Positions 48,185 through 59,560 of a stretch of 64,000 nucleotides of DNA are shown here, piece by piece (positions within the stretch are counted from its first letter, which is position 1; the number at the start of each line of letters is the position of its first letter). The DNA comes from Casuarina equisetifolia (taxonomy: Eukaryota; Streptophyta; Magnoliopsida; Fagales; Casuarinaceae): assembly GCA_028551475.1 (NCBI GenBank), contig CM052360.1, forward strand, positions 5,010,501 through 5,074,500, given 5' to 3'. The notes under the pieces are model-generated. The model did no database searches, had not been told where the DNA came from, and saw only the letters and a list, made by a program, of their open reading frames with translations. The position numbers and the translations under genes are program-made.

Positions 48185-49103
48185 TTGAAATATATTGTAA
48201 TGAAATTAGAATATATTAACATTTTGATGATGAGAAAAATAGGATTATAATATGAGAATATTATAATCATTTAGAATATTATAATCATTGTTTTATTGTT
48301 TATTGGTTTAAATAAGAAAATTAATATTAGAACTTTATACAGGAAAAGTTGCAAAAGCTTCAGCCTGTGCAATTTAGTTCACGCAACCCAAATAGAAGTT
48401 CAACCGTTACTATTCTCCGAAACAGTTACTAAAGCTTAGGCCATTACTATTCATTGAAATGGAAGTTCAGGCCACCTAAAGCTCAAGCAGGTTCAGTTGG
48501 AGGAAGGCCGAACTAATGCAATCCAGCCTGCATGATAGCCTTCAATGGGAAGAATACTATTCATCAAATAGAACTATTCACGCATGATTCAAAATAACCT
48601 CAAACGGGAAGAATACTGTTCACCAAATAGTATTATTATTCACACAAATAGTACTATTCACCAATGAAAAGAAAAAAAAGGGGAAGAAGAAAAGAAGGTG
48701 GGAAATCAACGGTATTGTTGGATCAACGGCTTTTTTGAGTGAGAAAAGTGAGTTCTCTTGATGCTATATAAGAGATAAAAGGTTAATTGTTTGAAACAAC
48801 AAAAAATAAGAGAAGCTAAGTGTTCTTAAAGTGAAATCTCATCAATCTTCTCTCAAGATCATCAAGTTCATCAAGTTGAAGAAATCATTCGGTGATTCTA
48901 TTCTAAGCTCATTACTGCTTTGATATTCTTGCTAGGAAATCAGTTTGATTTTCAATTGATATCATATTTGAGCTAATTTGGTTCGGATAAATAGTGCTAC
49001 AATTTGATAAATTGGGGCTTCTGTCCATACTACTTTAGATCAAATATCTGCACTTATTTGAAGCTTAGGAAATTAATTTGCTCTTCAATTCATAGCTTAA
49101 TAA
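48185..49103 (+). mobile_element. Probable solo LTR or LTR fragment of unknown copia/gypsy family
   Basis: Starts TGTTGAAATA and ends near a CA dinucleotide at about 49092. Its middle has a TATA-like tgctatataagagat near 48763 and its downstream part resembles the R-U5 of plant LTRs (short direct words, no coding frame). I saw no target duplication and no second copy, so the call is tentative. Confidence 0.4.
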
Positions 49104-50449
49104 TGTAGCCATTTAATCTAAATTATAGGATAATCTTCAATAAGATCATATAATACATCTCCAATAATTTAGTAGGAATTTTCATTTGTTCTATTCTTTT
49201 GTAAGTGATACATTGAATAACCTTGTCCAATACAACATATATACATCTTCAATGATTTGGTAGCAATTTTCATTTGCCCATCTATTTACAAATGATATGA
49301 TAAGGAGTAGTCTTATCCAATTTGACATAAATATATCCCCAATGATTTGGTAACAATTTTTATTTGTCTGTTTGCTTCCAAATAGATACATCTCCAATAA
49401 GACAAATGCATTTCCAACAATATGGTAACAATTTCCATTTGCCCATTTGTTTATAGATGATAGGGTCAGGAACAATATTATCCAATGTGACATAAATACA
49501 CCTCTAACAATTTGGTAACAATAATCACTTGCACAACTATTTATAAGTGATAGGTTGAGGAATAGTCTTATCCAAGGTGATGTGTGCAATCATCAATAGC
49601 CAAATATTAGAGTCGAAGTGAATACTACCCCGACTTTGTTAAAAGACTATGACTTAATAACAAACTACTATAGGCTTATATAAGGGTCCCTCCTTCTACC
49701 TTCTAAGGCATCTTTTGGGGTAGAATATGGAGGGCCCATTTAATATGGTATTGGAGCTAGGTTACTTTGTTACTAAAGGTAGTGAACTAGGCTCCCCCCT
49801 CAGAGGAAACCTAAAAATGTGGGACTGTAAGCAAGTATTAAGAGAGAACGGATTTTGGAGAATGCGAGGCCGAAGTAAAACTTAATAGAGTGATAGTTAT
49901 GCTATAATGTGGTCAATGAAGAAGTTTATGTTCCTTGTCAATGGGTATGATAGTAAAAAGAGACAAGTTTTGGCAACAGATGGTGCTTTTTTTTGGTGGA
50001 AGGTTTTCTTACTTGTGTGGTTGGGTGGTGGAGTAGGTAGTTGGTGTTGGCGGATTGTTGCACCTGCGGTGGGGCACTATTTAAAAAAGTGAGGAAGTAA
50101 TTTCACATTTTTATATTTTTTATTGGGATAAGTAAGTTAGGGCTAAAATGAGAGTTGTGCTTAATGAAAATGGAGCTTAATAGCTTTTTTGCTATCATTG
50201 ATTTCACGTGTTATATAATCTGGAAGATTGTGAAGATAAGATCATTGCCTTGCTCATCAACCAACCTCAATAGGGGAACAAAAAAATTCTGCCTTCTTAA
50301 TATAGTTTTACAACAATGTTATTGTTAAAGTTGGTTGTTGTCCCACATTGGATTTGGTTGCCTAAGTTTACGGCTTTATATATGGGTCGTTCCTCCTACC
50401 TTCTAATGCATCTTTTGGGGTAGAATATGGAGGGCCTATTTAATTTGGT
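49104..50449. repeat. Long direct repeat, copy 2
   Basis: Second copy of 46684-48064, cut at 50449 by copia element D and continued at 56829. Includes the ~90-bp array (49160-49590) with a 132-codon minus-strand frame (49191-49589) that simply reads the array units in one phase. Confidence 0.85.
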
Positions 50450-50452
50450 ATC

Positions 50453-50684
50453 TCTAAGAAACAGAAATCTTCTAAGAAAACTGAAAATCACAGACGGAAA
50501 ATAAATTCTCTCTAAAATACAGATTACTTGATTGAGAAAAATCAACCTATTCCTTTGATAGAAATAGGTTGAAGACGCGATGCATAACGCATCGCGCCCT
50601 TGGGCCGAGTTGGACGAGCCTAAACCCGGCATCGACATAAGAAAGGATTTGGGCCGTGTATACGGCCCAAATATAAACTCAACA
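50453..50684 (-). repeat. 3' LTR of copia element D
   Basis: 232 bp; begins (minus strand) TGTTGAGTTTATATTTGG. Holds two short palindromes: gggccgt/acggccc around 50651-50668 and gcgatgc/gcatcgc around 50577-50595. Confidence 0.9.
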
Positions 50685-50961
50685 CCGCCCCTCAAGCTGG
50701 TGATTTGTACAAATCAAATACACCAAGTTTGTGAAGAAGATAATTATGCTGTTGACTACATAAAGCTTTAGTTAACAGATCTGCCAGTTGCTTGTGAGTG
50801 CGAATGCTACGTGTCTGAATCAAACCTCATTGTTGCTTCTCGCAGATGAAATGACAATCAATCTCAATGTGTTTGGTGTGCTCATGGACAATAGGATTGG
50901 TGGCAATGTGAATAGCAGCTTCATTGTCATAATATAAAGAGATAGGTCAAGGAATGATCAC

Positions 50962-51800
50962 CTATAAGTCGCCAAGTAGCCCAAATAACCAAACAATCTC
51001 ACAGACAGCAGTCGCCATAGCACGATATTCAGCCTCAGATGAAGATCGAGAAACTGTGGCTTGTTTCTTGCTTTTCCAAGAGATCAAAGAATCGCCCAGC
51101 TTGACGCAAAAACCTGTGAGAGAACGACGGGACATGGGACAAACCGCCCAATTAGAGTCACAGAAACCAATCAACTGAAAGTCCTTGGTGGAGGACCTGA
51201 ACAACCCTAAGCCGGGAGTGCTCTTCAAGTACTTAACAACCTTCAGAGCCATATCCATGTGAGAGGCTTTGGGAGAATGCATGAACTGACTGAGTATATG
51301 AACCGGATAGTTAATATCAAGTCGAGTATGTGTGAGATAGATCAACCGCCCAAGAAGTCGCTGATACGGAGCAGGGTCAGCTAAGGGAGGATCATCAATC
51401 GGAACTGGAGCACTGGCATCATAGTCCAAAGAGGTAAGCTTCAAATTCTGATCCATAGGAATCTTACATGGGCGTGCACCAGAGAGCCCAGCTTCAAAAA
51501 CTAACTCTAATGCGTATTTGCGCTGGCTAAGGCAAATACCACGTGCTAAACGAGTAATTTCGATCCCAAGAAAGAATTTAGCTTGTCCTAAATCTTTCAT
51601 GTGAAATCGAAAGCTAGGATGAGCCTTGACCTGGGTGATGGCCGCCTCACTATTACCAGTGATAAGCATATCATCAACGTAGAGCAGAACAACAACAACA
51701 GTAGAACCATGACGAAGTGTAAACAGTGCGTAATCATGCCAAGATTGCTTAAAACCAGCGTCAAGGAGAGCAGAAGTAAATTTGGCGTACCACTAACGAG
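50962..51800 (-). pseudogene. 3' half of reverse transcriptase and RNase H of copia element D
   Basis: The open frame 51669-50962 (235 codons) and the stretch just upstream show the intact active site LLYVDDMLITG, then HMKDLGQAKFFLGIEI, YQRLLGRLIYLTHTRLDI, SPKASHMDMALKVVKYLK and the RNase H words FCDSNWAVCP and SSSEAEYRAMA. The frame ends GLLGDL and a stop at 50962. A stop after SIYGLK near 51808 separates it from the 5' half of RT. Confidence 0.85.
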
Positions 51801-52580
51801 AGGCCTACTTGAGTCCATAAATGGACTTGAGAAGACGACAAACTTTCGGCGGAGCGGTGGAGGAATGCTGAATCCCGGGGGGTAAAGACATGTATATCTC
51901 CTCATGCAAATCACCATGAAGGAAAACATTATGAACATCCATCTGATGAAGCGGCCAACGAAACATAGAGGCCATGGCCATGATGCAAATCACCATGAAG
52001 GAAAGCATTATGAACATCCATCTGATGAAGCGGCCAACGAAATATAGAGGCCATGGCCATGACACATCTGACAGTCACCATCTTAGCCACAGGAGAGAAA
52101 GTCTCCTCATAATCAATGCCATAACGCTGAGTCAAGCCTTTGGCTACAAGCCGAGCTTTATAGCGCTCAATGGAACCGTCCGCACAATACTTTACCTTGT
52201 AAATCCACTTACATCCAATTGTCTTACGACCTGGGGACAAGTCGACTAATTGCCACATATGATTTGCCTGTAATGCATGAAGTTCACTAGACATAGCATC
52301 CACCCACTTACGATCCCTAACAGCCTTATGATAGTAGGTTGGCTCTCGAATGGCCGATATGGAAGCAATAAATGCTCGATGTGGGGGAGATAAATTACCA
52401 AGAGTCACAAATTGGGAAATGGAATATGGAATGTCATGGGGACTCATGGAACGAGATCCATTAGAAAGGGAGACTACAGAGTTACAATGACAATCTTGGG
52501 TCCGAATGGGTGGTTTGGATGCACATTGAGAACGTCGAACAGGTGAAATAGGAACGACATGCAACACTGGACAAGAAGAG
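51801..52580 (-). pseudogene. 5' half of reverse transcriptase of copia element D with tandem duplication
   Basis: Encodes [55 protein letters not shown] and [13 protein letters not shown], the fingers and palm start of copia RT. At 51906-52063 a 79-bp stretch is present twice in tandem (the gcaaatcaccatgaaggaaa words start at 51906 and 51985). As 79 is not a multiple of three, the frame shifts and the enzyme is broken. Confidence 0.85.
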
Positions 52581-52581
52581 T

Positions 52582-54022
52582 CTATAGGATGTGACGCCAC
52601 AGTGGGTGATGCCTCAGTGGATGACGTCGTAGGAGGCAACGCAGTAGGGGGCGACACCGCAGTGGGCAATGTCGCAGTGGATGGCGCTGTAGGGGTCGAC
52701 ACCACAGTGGGTGACGCCTCGCAGTGGGCGACGTCGGAGTGGGTGATGCCGCAATGGGTGACTCCACAGTGGGTGGGGTCACAAGAGGAGAACTCACAGT
52801 GGGTGAATCCAAAGGTACAACAACAGGTGCTGGTGAAAGAGGAGAATCGGTGTCGCACGGAACAATATAGGGATCGGGATCCAAAGCGATAAAAGAGGAG
52901 TCAATATTAGGTAAAGGGATAGACGAGGGTGACTGAGATTGAGCAAAGGGAAAAATGGACTCATGAAACACGACATCACGGGCAACAAAAAAGGTGTTAG
53001 TGGTGAGGTCAAAAACATGATAGCCTTTCTGTGAAAAAGGATATCCCATGAAAATGCAAGGGCGAGCACGGGGTGCAAATTTATCCCCACGCGGAATGAT
53101 CGTAACATAACATAAGCATCCAAAAACCCTAAGGTGCGAGACACATGGTGCTTTACCAAAAAGGATGGAAAAAGGAGTTTTCCCATCAATGACCGGGGAA
53201 GGAAGACGATTGACAATGTGAGTAGCAGTCAAGACACACTCTCCCCAATAACGATCAGGAAAGTCAGCCTGAAAATGTAAGGCACGCGTAACATCGAGAA
53301 TGTGTCAATGTTTACATTCGACTATCCTTTTGTTGGGGTGTATGGACACAGGAGCTTTCATGGTGAATGCCACGAAGGTGGAGGAAAGAGACACACTCAT
53401 GGCTAAAATACTCTGACCCATTGTTAGAGCGTAACCGACGAACGCAAGTGTGAAACTGGGTTTCTACCATAAGGAAGAAAGAACGCAAAAAATGCAAAGC
53501 TTGACCTTTGGATCTCATGAGATACACCCAAGTACCACGGGAGAAATCATCAACAATGGTAAGAAAATAACGTGAACCATCATGATTAGGGTGCCTATGT
53601 GGACCCCATATGTCAATATGAACCAACTCAAAGATAGATTCTGTCTTTGAAGTTCGAGAAGTAAAGGGAAGACGCATCTGTTTCGTTAAAGGACAAACTG
53701 AACAAAAAACTTCAGGAGAAGTATAACAAGAAGAATGACCAAAATGGCAATGCCATAGCGTTTGTTTATTACTCAAAAAATTGTTCTTAAACATAGTGTT
53801 ACTATAAACATTAGCCCTCTTAGGAGCATTAAATTCAAAAAATTTAACAAGTTTGGAAAAAATATCCACGGTGGCAGCCGTTGGAGACACTAGATGATAT
53901 AGACGACGATCAGCCCTGCCCAGTCCCAGTACCGTCCCAATCATACGGTCATGGAAGAAACAAAAATGGGGGTAAAAAATGACCTGACAAGAGCTATCAA
54001 AGGTAAATTTGGCAACAGACAA
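52582..54022 (-). pseudogene. Integrase of copia element D
   Basis: 54022-53312 covers the pre-integrase zinc region (LWHCHFGHSS) and the core with VHIDIWGPHR, FLTIVDDFSRGTWVY and RLRSNNGSEYFSHE. It then breaks by a frameshift near 53312, before the catalytic-glutamate region. It resumes in another frame (53232-52582: TATHIVNRLPSPVIDGKTPF, FGCLCYVTI) and ends in a long Pro/Ser/Thr-rich linker of low complexity. The first aspartate (D of HIDIWG) is present; the second block has SNNGSEY, so its expected D is N. Confidence 0.82.
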
Positions 54023-54028
54023 AAGCTT

Positions 54029-55423
54029 TCATTTAAAGTTAGGCACATATAAGACGTCATAAAGTATGACAGAAGGAAAAATACGAACAGTTCCAATGTG
54101 GGTGACGGCCACACTACTATTATCAGGCAGTTTGACCCAAATAGGGTTGGATGTGTAAGACCTAATGTTATCCATGCATGAGAGGTCACACGTAATGTGG
54201 TCACTTGGCCCTGAGTCAATTAACCAATCAGATAAAGACGAAGTTTGTAAGGAAGAAAAAGTACCTGCAAAGTTGGTCATGGGCTCAGTAGGCCCAAAGC
54301 GGCTAAGGAGCTGAACCACCTGCTGATAATGCTCAGGTGTGGGACTCTGGCCAGAAGGAGCAACGTGCTGCACCAGGGTAGTAGTACTCACAACAGGTGA
54401 GGGTTGCTCTCCAGAATCAGCACTCACTGCATGTGCTGAACTATGAGTGCCGCCTTTCTTCTTCGGAGCTCTAGAGTGATTAGGTTGGTTAGGATATCCG
54501 ACCAACTGATAACATATGTCCTTGGTGTGACCCGAACACTGACAATGATCACAAAAAAACGACTTCGACCCCCCTTAGCCAGATCCAACACCAAAGGAAG
54601 ATCGCGAATTACTTGCCATAGAAGAACGACTATCATGCCGACTGGTCCCAAACCCCCCTCCAAGTGATATAGGACTCTGTGCTGTAAAGGCAGATAAGTC
54701 AGGTTTGCCATTATCAACGTGCAAGCTACGTTGATGTTCTTCATCAGTGGTCAACAAAAAAACCTCATCCAGAGATGGCATAGTAGTATGAGAAGTGAGA
54801 TTACTGTGCACAGTAGTATAGATAGGTTGAAGACCTAAAAGAAAGCGAACAACTCGTTCAGATTCTCGCTCGGCAATCAGTAATGCCGAAAAATCACAAG
54901 TGCATTTGTTACACTTGCATTTGATCGTCGGGAAACATTTATCCAGTTCAGCCCAAAGATCACTAAGGCGAGAAAAATATGTAGCGACAGGCTCATCCAA
55001 TTTTTGCTTGACTTCGCTAATCCGTTGTTCCAAATCATAACGACGAGTGCCCGTAATTTTACAATAACGAGTCTCCAACATCTTCCAAGTAGCACTAGCA
55101 GTTCGGTGCATAGAAATCGAGTTTGCAATCTCAGGAGAAGACGAGTGCATCAACCAAGACAACACAATCAAGTTGCATTTATCCCAAAGAGTAGCCCAGG
55201 GGTCATCATCGGTAGGCTTAGGTAGCTTGCCATTCAAAAAAGCAAGTTTATCTTTAGAGCCAAGGGCAATGAGCATCTTGCGCTCCCAAGGGAAGTAATC
55301 CAAGGATCCCGTGAGAAGTTGGGGAACCAAAACAGCGGTAGAGACATCTTCGGCAGCAAGATGAAGGGGATCTGGAGTTTCGGTTGAATTGCCATGCTTG
55401 AAAGGCTCAGATATGGAACTCAT
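54029..55423 (-). pseudogene. gag and protease of copia element D
   Basis: One frame from ATG at 55423 to 54029 with a single internal stop at about 54575. gag: TGSLDYFPWERKMLIALG, SPEIANSISMHRTASATWKM, PVATYFSRLSDLWAELDK and a zinc knuckle CDHCQCSGHTKDIC (C-x2-C-x4-H-x4-C) just past the stop. Protease: WLIDSGPSDHIT with the D-S-G active site near 54210. The next stop (after YVPNFK) is followed in the same frame by KLLSVAKF, so only point mutations separate the parts. Confidence 0.85.
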
Positions 55424-55479
55424 GCTTGCAGAAACATGCAGTAGGGAAAATGGCTGCGAAAAAAGGCCAAAAATGTTTT

Positions 55480-55690
55480 TGGCGGTGGTGGACGGTGGCA
55501 GTCAGCGGGGGTCAACTACGGTCAACGGCGGTCAACAACGGTCAGCGGCGGTCGACGACGGTCAACGGTGGTCAACGAAGGTCAACGACGGACAACGGCG
55601 GACGGCGGCGGTCAATGACGGACGGAGGTGGTCAACGACGGACAGCGGTGGTCAACAACGGACGGAGAGAAACCGGGGCGGAGGAGGCAA
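55480..55690. repeat. GGTCAACGACGG-type ~12-bp repeats at the start of the element D leader
   Basis: Over fifteen imperfect copies of a 10-12-bp word such as ggtcaacggcgg or gacggtcaac. Open frames of Gln/Arg/Ser/Thr/Gly-rich repeats on the plus strand (55389-55878) come from this and are not genes. Confidence 0.88.
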
Positions 55691-55899
55691 CAAACGGTGG
55701 CAGACGACCGACGACAACGGCAGAGATCGGTGGCCGAGAATCGACAACAGCGGTGGCAACGAACACAATCGGAACAACGACAAACTGGCGACGTCGGCGT
55801 CGGCGAGCGGTGGCCGATAATATGCGACTCGAGTCGCGAAACCGGGTAGGGATTCGGGAAAGAGATCCGAACTCATGATCTAAATAGAAGCCCGAACCG

Positions 55900-56330
55900 A
55901 AGACAAAATGGTGCATTTAAACCATTTAATGAAACAGGGTGCTCCGGGTGATGGTAAAACGGTGCGTAAAAGAACAAAGTAAAACAGTGCATTTAGGACA
56001 GGTAGAGAAAACCCTAACCCCAGGCCAAAACAGTGCGCTCCGTTTTAATGAAACGGTGCGCTTAACAGGTAGGAAAACGGGGCATTTGAGGAGGGCGAAG
56101 AAACCCTAGCCTAAAAGTAAAACACGTTGTTTAACTATTTAGTGAAACGGTGCGTTTAGAAGCGCGACGAAGAAAAAAACCTGATCCGAAGGGAAAACGT
56201 GTCGTTTTGAAGGGACAAAACAGTGCATTTGGAAAGGACGTATAAATGGCCCTAACCTAAGTCAAAACGGTGCGTTTAGGTAGGGAAAACCTAACCCTAA
56301 ATCAAAACACGCCGTTTTGAACGGTGGCCA
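55900..56330. repeat. Interspersed AAACGGTGCGTTT-like words in the element D leader
   Basis: A 12-15-bp word of the type aaacggtgcgttta recurs around ten times at irregular 20-60-bp spacing, with variants such as aaacacgccgtttt and aaacgtgtcgtttt. It is near-palindromic. It lies between the primer-binding site and gag. Similar words occur in the leader/gag part of copia element A (about 6100-6280 and 7200-7290). Confidence 0.8.
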
Positions 56331-56596
56331 CGCTTCCGATCGACGGTCGCAATGGAAGACGGAAAAGACCCAAAAATTGTCGAAAATCGACGAAAATCGA
56401 CGGAAATCGGCCAAAAAGAACCAACAAAAACCAAAAAAAAAATCGATTTGAAGGCAAATCGGCTCTGAATCAAGTAATCAAGACAAAAAAAAAAAGGATT
56501 TCGACTCTAAACAAGGTAGAGAACAAAAAAGATGAAAAACGAGAGAGAGAAGCTTACCGAACGGAAAACGGAGGTCTTAGGAAGGCTCCGATACCA

Positions 56597-56828
56597 TCTA
56601 AGAAACAGAAATCTTCTAAGAAAACTGAAAATCACAGACAGAAAACAAATTCTCTCTAAAATACGGATTACTTGATTGAGAAAAATCAACCTATTCCTTT
56701 GATAGAAATAGGTTGAAGACGCGACGCATAACGCGTCGCGCCCTTGGGCCGGGTTGGACAAGCCCAAACCCAGCACCGACATAAGAAAGGATTTGGGCCG
56801 TGTATACGGCCCAAATATAAACTCAACA
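56597..56828 (-). repeat. 5' LTR of copia element D
   Basis: 232 bp, same length as the 3' LTR. Carries the same two palindromes, one with paired changes (gcgacgc/gcgtcgc). Confidence 0.9.
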
Positions 56829-57082
56829 GTATTGGAGCCAAGTTCTAATCTATGGGACCTGCTGGATTATAGGTCCGCCACATTTAGTCATCCCCTTACC
56901 TTGTAGTTGGGCTTCAAGTCCACTTGCAATGCTTCTATCAACATACAAGTGAGGGAGAGTGTTAAAGTTAATTGTTGTCCCACATTGGATCTGGTTGCCT
57001 AAGTTTATGGCCTTATATATGGATCACTCCTCCTACCTTCTAAGGCGTATTTTGGGGTAGAATACGGAAGGTCCATTTAATA

Positions 57083-57845
57083 TGATATTGGAGTCATGTT
57101 ATTTCGTTATTGATGGTAGTGGACTAGGCCCCCCCCGCAGGAGACCCAAAAATGTGGGACTGCGAGCGAGTATTAAGAGAGAGCCAGTCCCACATTGAAA
57201 CGAAGACTCAAACATCTACACCTTATAAGGCGTGAGCTACCTCCTACTACTACTCATGAGTTTTGGTAAGCCTAGGCCCATAATTACATGGTATTAGAGC
57301 TAGGTCACTTCATTACTGGACTACCTCCTACTAAAACTCATGAGCAATAGTAGGTAGCCCACACCTTATAAGATGTGAATATTTGAGTCTCCGTTCCAAT
57401 GTGAGACTAGTTTTCTCTTAACACTTGCCTGCAATCCCACATTTTTGGGTTTCCTGCAAGGAGGGGCCTAGTCCACCACCATCAGTAACAAAGTGACCTA
57501 TCTCTGATACCATGTAAAAATGAGCTCAAGCCTACCAAAACTCAAGAGTAGTAATAGGTAGCCCACGCCTTATAAGGTGCAGATGTTTGAGTCTTCGTTC
57601 CAATGTGAGATTGGCTCTCTCTCAATACTCGCCTGCAGTCCCACATTTTTGGGTTTCCTGTGGGGAAGGGGCCCAGTCCACTACCATCAGTAACGAAGTA
57701 ACCTAGCTTTGATACCATGTAAGAATGGGCATAGGCCTATCAAAACTCATGAGCAATAGTAGGTAACCCACGCCTTATGAGGCGTAGATGTTTGAGTCTC
57801 TGTTTCAATGTGGGATTGGCTCTCTCTTAATAGTTATTGTCTTAA
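57083..57845. repeat. Cluster of TRIM-like LTR pieces in both orientations
   Basis: 57083-57300 reads in plus orientation: a piece like 47340-47430, then an LTR starting near 57172 and ending ...ataattaca before tggtattagagc. 57355-57530, 57545-57730 and 57740-57840 are inverted copies. Each carries the reverse of the primer-binding site (tgataccatg at about 57507 and 57712) and of the cccacattttt block. They make a tandem of inverted relatives. No coding potential. Confidence 0.72.
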
Positions 57846-58940
57846 AAGTTTTTAATTCTTTTCTCTTGGTAATGATATTTTTTGGTCTTAAGGTTTTTCC
57901 ATGGTTTTTCTCTATCAGAATTGTTTGGCTATTGTTTTCCTATAGAATCTATCAAACTCTGGAAGCTTTGAGTTTTAGAAACTCATCTGCAAATGGTTGA
58001 GAATTTTTCTGCAACTTTACTTGAAATAAAACAATGGATAAGTAAATTTGGAGAAGTAGACAATCTAGTGAATCATTGGTCGCATTTTCTTCCCCATTTT
58101 TATGGAATCAAAATATTTGTGTCATGTTTACATGCTTTGTTTGGGACGATAACTAATTTCTCATATTATAACTAGGGTGTTGACGTGATCATATTTCCTT
58201 GACATGGAGGAGTACATTTTCAAAATAATAAGGAAGCAAAGTCATGCAGCACTAATTATTTCTGCCGTACACTATGATACTATGTTTTCTTAAAAAGTTA
58301 ATGTATGGAATAATTGTAATGAGTCTGATGACCACAACAATATAATTTACTACATCATGAGGATCATTGCTACTAAATAAAACTTAGGTCTATCGAGTGT
58401 ATTGTTTTCACCAAATGTGGTGACTTCCCTTTTGATGCATCTATTTTTGCATATTTTTGTAGTTTGAATGCCTTTAGGGTTCATCAAAATATTTTTATAT
58501 TTTTAACAACTGAGATATACAACTGTGGCCTCAAGTATTCTTTTTTCCTTCTTCCAAGCAGGATGTTCATCAATTTTGTATTAGGCATGTTTTGGGATGT
58601 AATATGTGATGCTAAATTAACAGGTTCCTTTTCCTTTATATAACTTGGTTTTTAGGGTAATTGTTTCTATGTTCATGTATAGATGTTAGTCAGCCAACAA
58701 GCAAGTATTTCAAGGGATGGCAACAATAAGACTTGCCAAGCCAGTAGCATGGACAAGGTACAAGATGGTGCATGAAGATTGTTGCCCACATCCATGCCAC
58801 GCGAGTATTCTAGGTTGGTCTACATGCACATCTCTCTCTTTGAAAATGGGTACGTGCTGAAATGTTTTTTTTTATATTTTTTATATGGATGATACTATTT
58901 ACATAAACCAAAACTGAAGAAACTTTATATTCATAGTATT
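57846..58940. other. Unassigned AT-rich stretch with one possible exon-like frame
   Basis: A plus-strand frame at 57993-58175 reads MVENFSATLLEIKQWISKFG and on for 60 codons with protein-like composition, but I recognise no family and no neighbouring exon. The rest is AT-rich and non-coding as far as I can see. Confidence 0.3.
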
Positions 58941-58954
58941 TGGCACATTAGCAG

Positions 58955-59560
58955 CTGGACAGCTGTCGCTGGCCCGCCGTCTCTAGTATCTCCTACAGCT
59001 TCTACATCCTTCTCATTCCTACGCTGTAGGGGGTCCTCCTGATGTTACGGATCCTATCGAACCAGCTCCTCCTGCCAATCCCGCAGTTGTCTCTCCTGAT
59101 CCCTTAGCTCTTCCTCATGATGTTGCACCTCCTCCTGTTGACACCCCAACTCCTCCAACATGTGTAGTAGAAGCTCATGTAGTTCTTTTTCCTCCGACTC
59201 CTGCACCTTCTTACTATGGGCTTGCCGTGGAATGTCTTTATAAGGAAGTTGCTCTAGCTCTGGTTACAGGTGTTAGGCAAGCACAGGCAAGCGCGAAAGC
59301 TACTCTAGATCTAGTTGTGGGTTCTGGGCAGCTAGAGACAGACGCGGAAGCTTCCCAACTCAGGTTGGTATTCCTCCAACTTAGTCCGGGCTTTCTTGGG
59401 AAAGTAGTCAGGTCAACTGCTGCCTAACTACTTTCCCAGGTAGCCATTGTTGTTGCTTCTTTTTCTTCTTGGTCATTGCCCAAAACCCATAACCGGAGCC
59501 ATAGCAACTTCATTGATCATGCTAAAGGTAAGAGTTTCTTTCCTTTTTCTTTCTCTATTT
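58955..59560 (-). pseudogene. Decayed copy of the coiled-coil gene family, left arm of inverted pair
   Basis: In reverse complement it matches the right arm 59680-60200 over most of its length, and the exon 2 product of the gene at 37498-38536 in its main features. These are the Lys-rich VTKKK start (near 59470), RTKLEEYQP (near 59380) and the coiled-coil part (about 58980-59190). Stops and shifts break it. The plus-strand frame 59227-59427 is a shadow. Confidence 0.65.

Larger units (their letters stand above)
50453..56828 (-). mobile_element. Copia element D (Ty1/copia), minus strand, 6.4 kb
   Basis: Two 232-bp LTRs, 56597-56828 (5') and 50453-50684 (3'). The 5-bp target duplication is gtatc (50448-50452) and gtatt (56829-56833). 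The primer-binding site tggtatcggagcc reads on the minus strand from 56596, and a purine tract (ttgaggggcgg) lies just inside the 3' LTR. Order on the minus strand: leader with repeats, gag, protease, integrase, RT, RNase H. The LTRs differ at ten positions by my count, all transitions. Pol has a few stops, frameshifts and a 79-bp tandem duplication, so it cannot work without complementation, but it is the youngest-looking full element here. Confidence 0.92.
50323..57082 (+). mobile_element. TRIM-like element interrupted by copia element D
   Basis: 5' LTR 50323-50447, then copia D (50453-56828), then the internal part 56829-56959 ending gtgagggagag, and 3' LTR 56960-57082. Its uninterrupted sequence is seen in the relative at 47927-48184. 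The copia insertion falls within the primer-binding site tggtattggagcc. Confidence 0.72.

Noticed and set aside
49191-49589. 132-codon minus-strand frame with WIRLF and NCYQI repeats
   Set aside because: It reads the ~90-bp tandem units in one phase. The homologous array at 46.7 kb is broken into pieces, and no protein family fits.
55389-55878. Plus-strand frames of Gly/Gln/Arg/Ser/Thr repeats
   Set aside because: Low-complexity reading of the ~12-bp repeats in the leader of copia element D.
57788-58175. Possible small gene with KQWISKFGEVDNLVNHW
   Set aside because: Protein-like wording but no recognised family, no convincing splice sites and no adjoining exon. Left as unassigned sequence.
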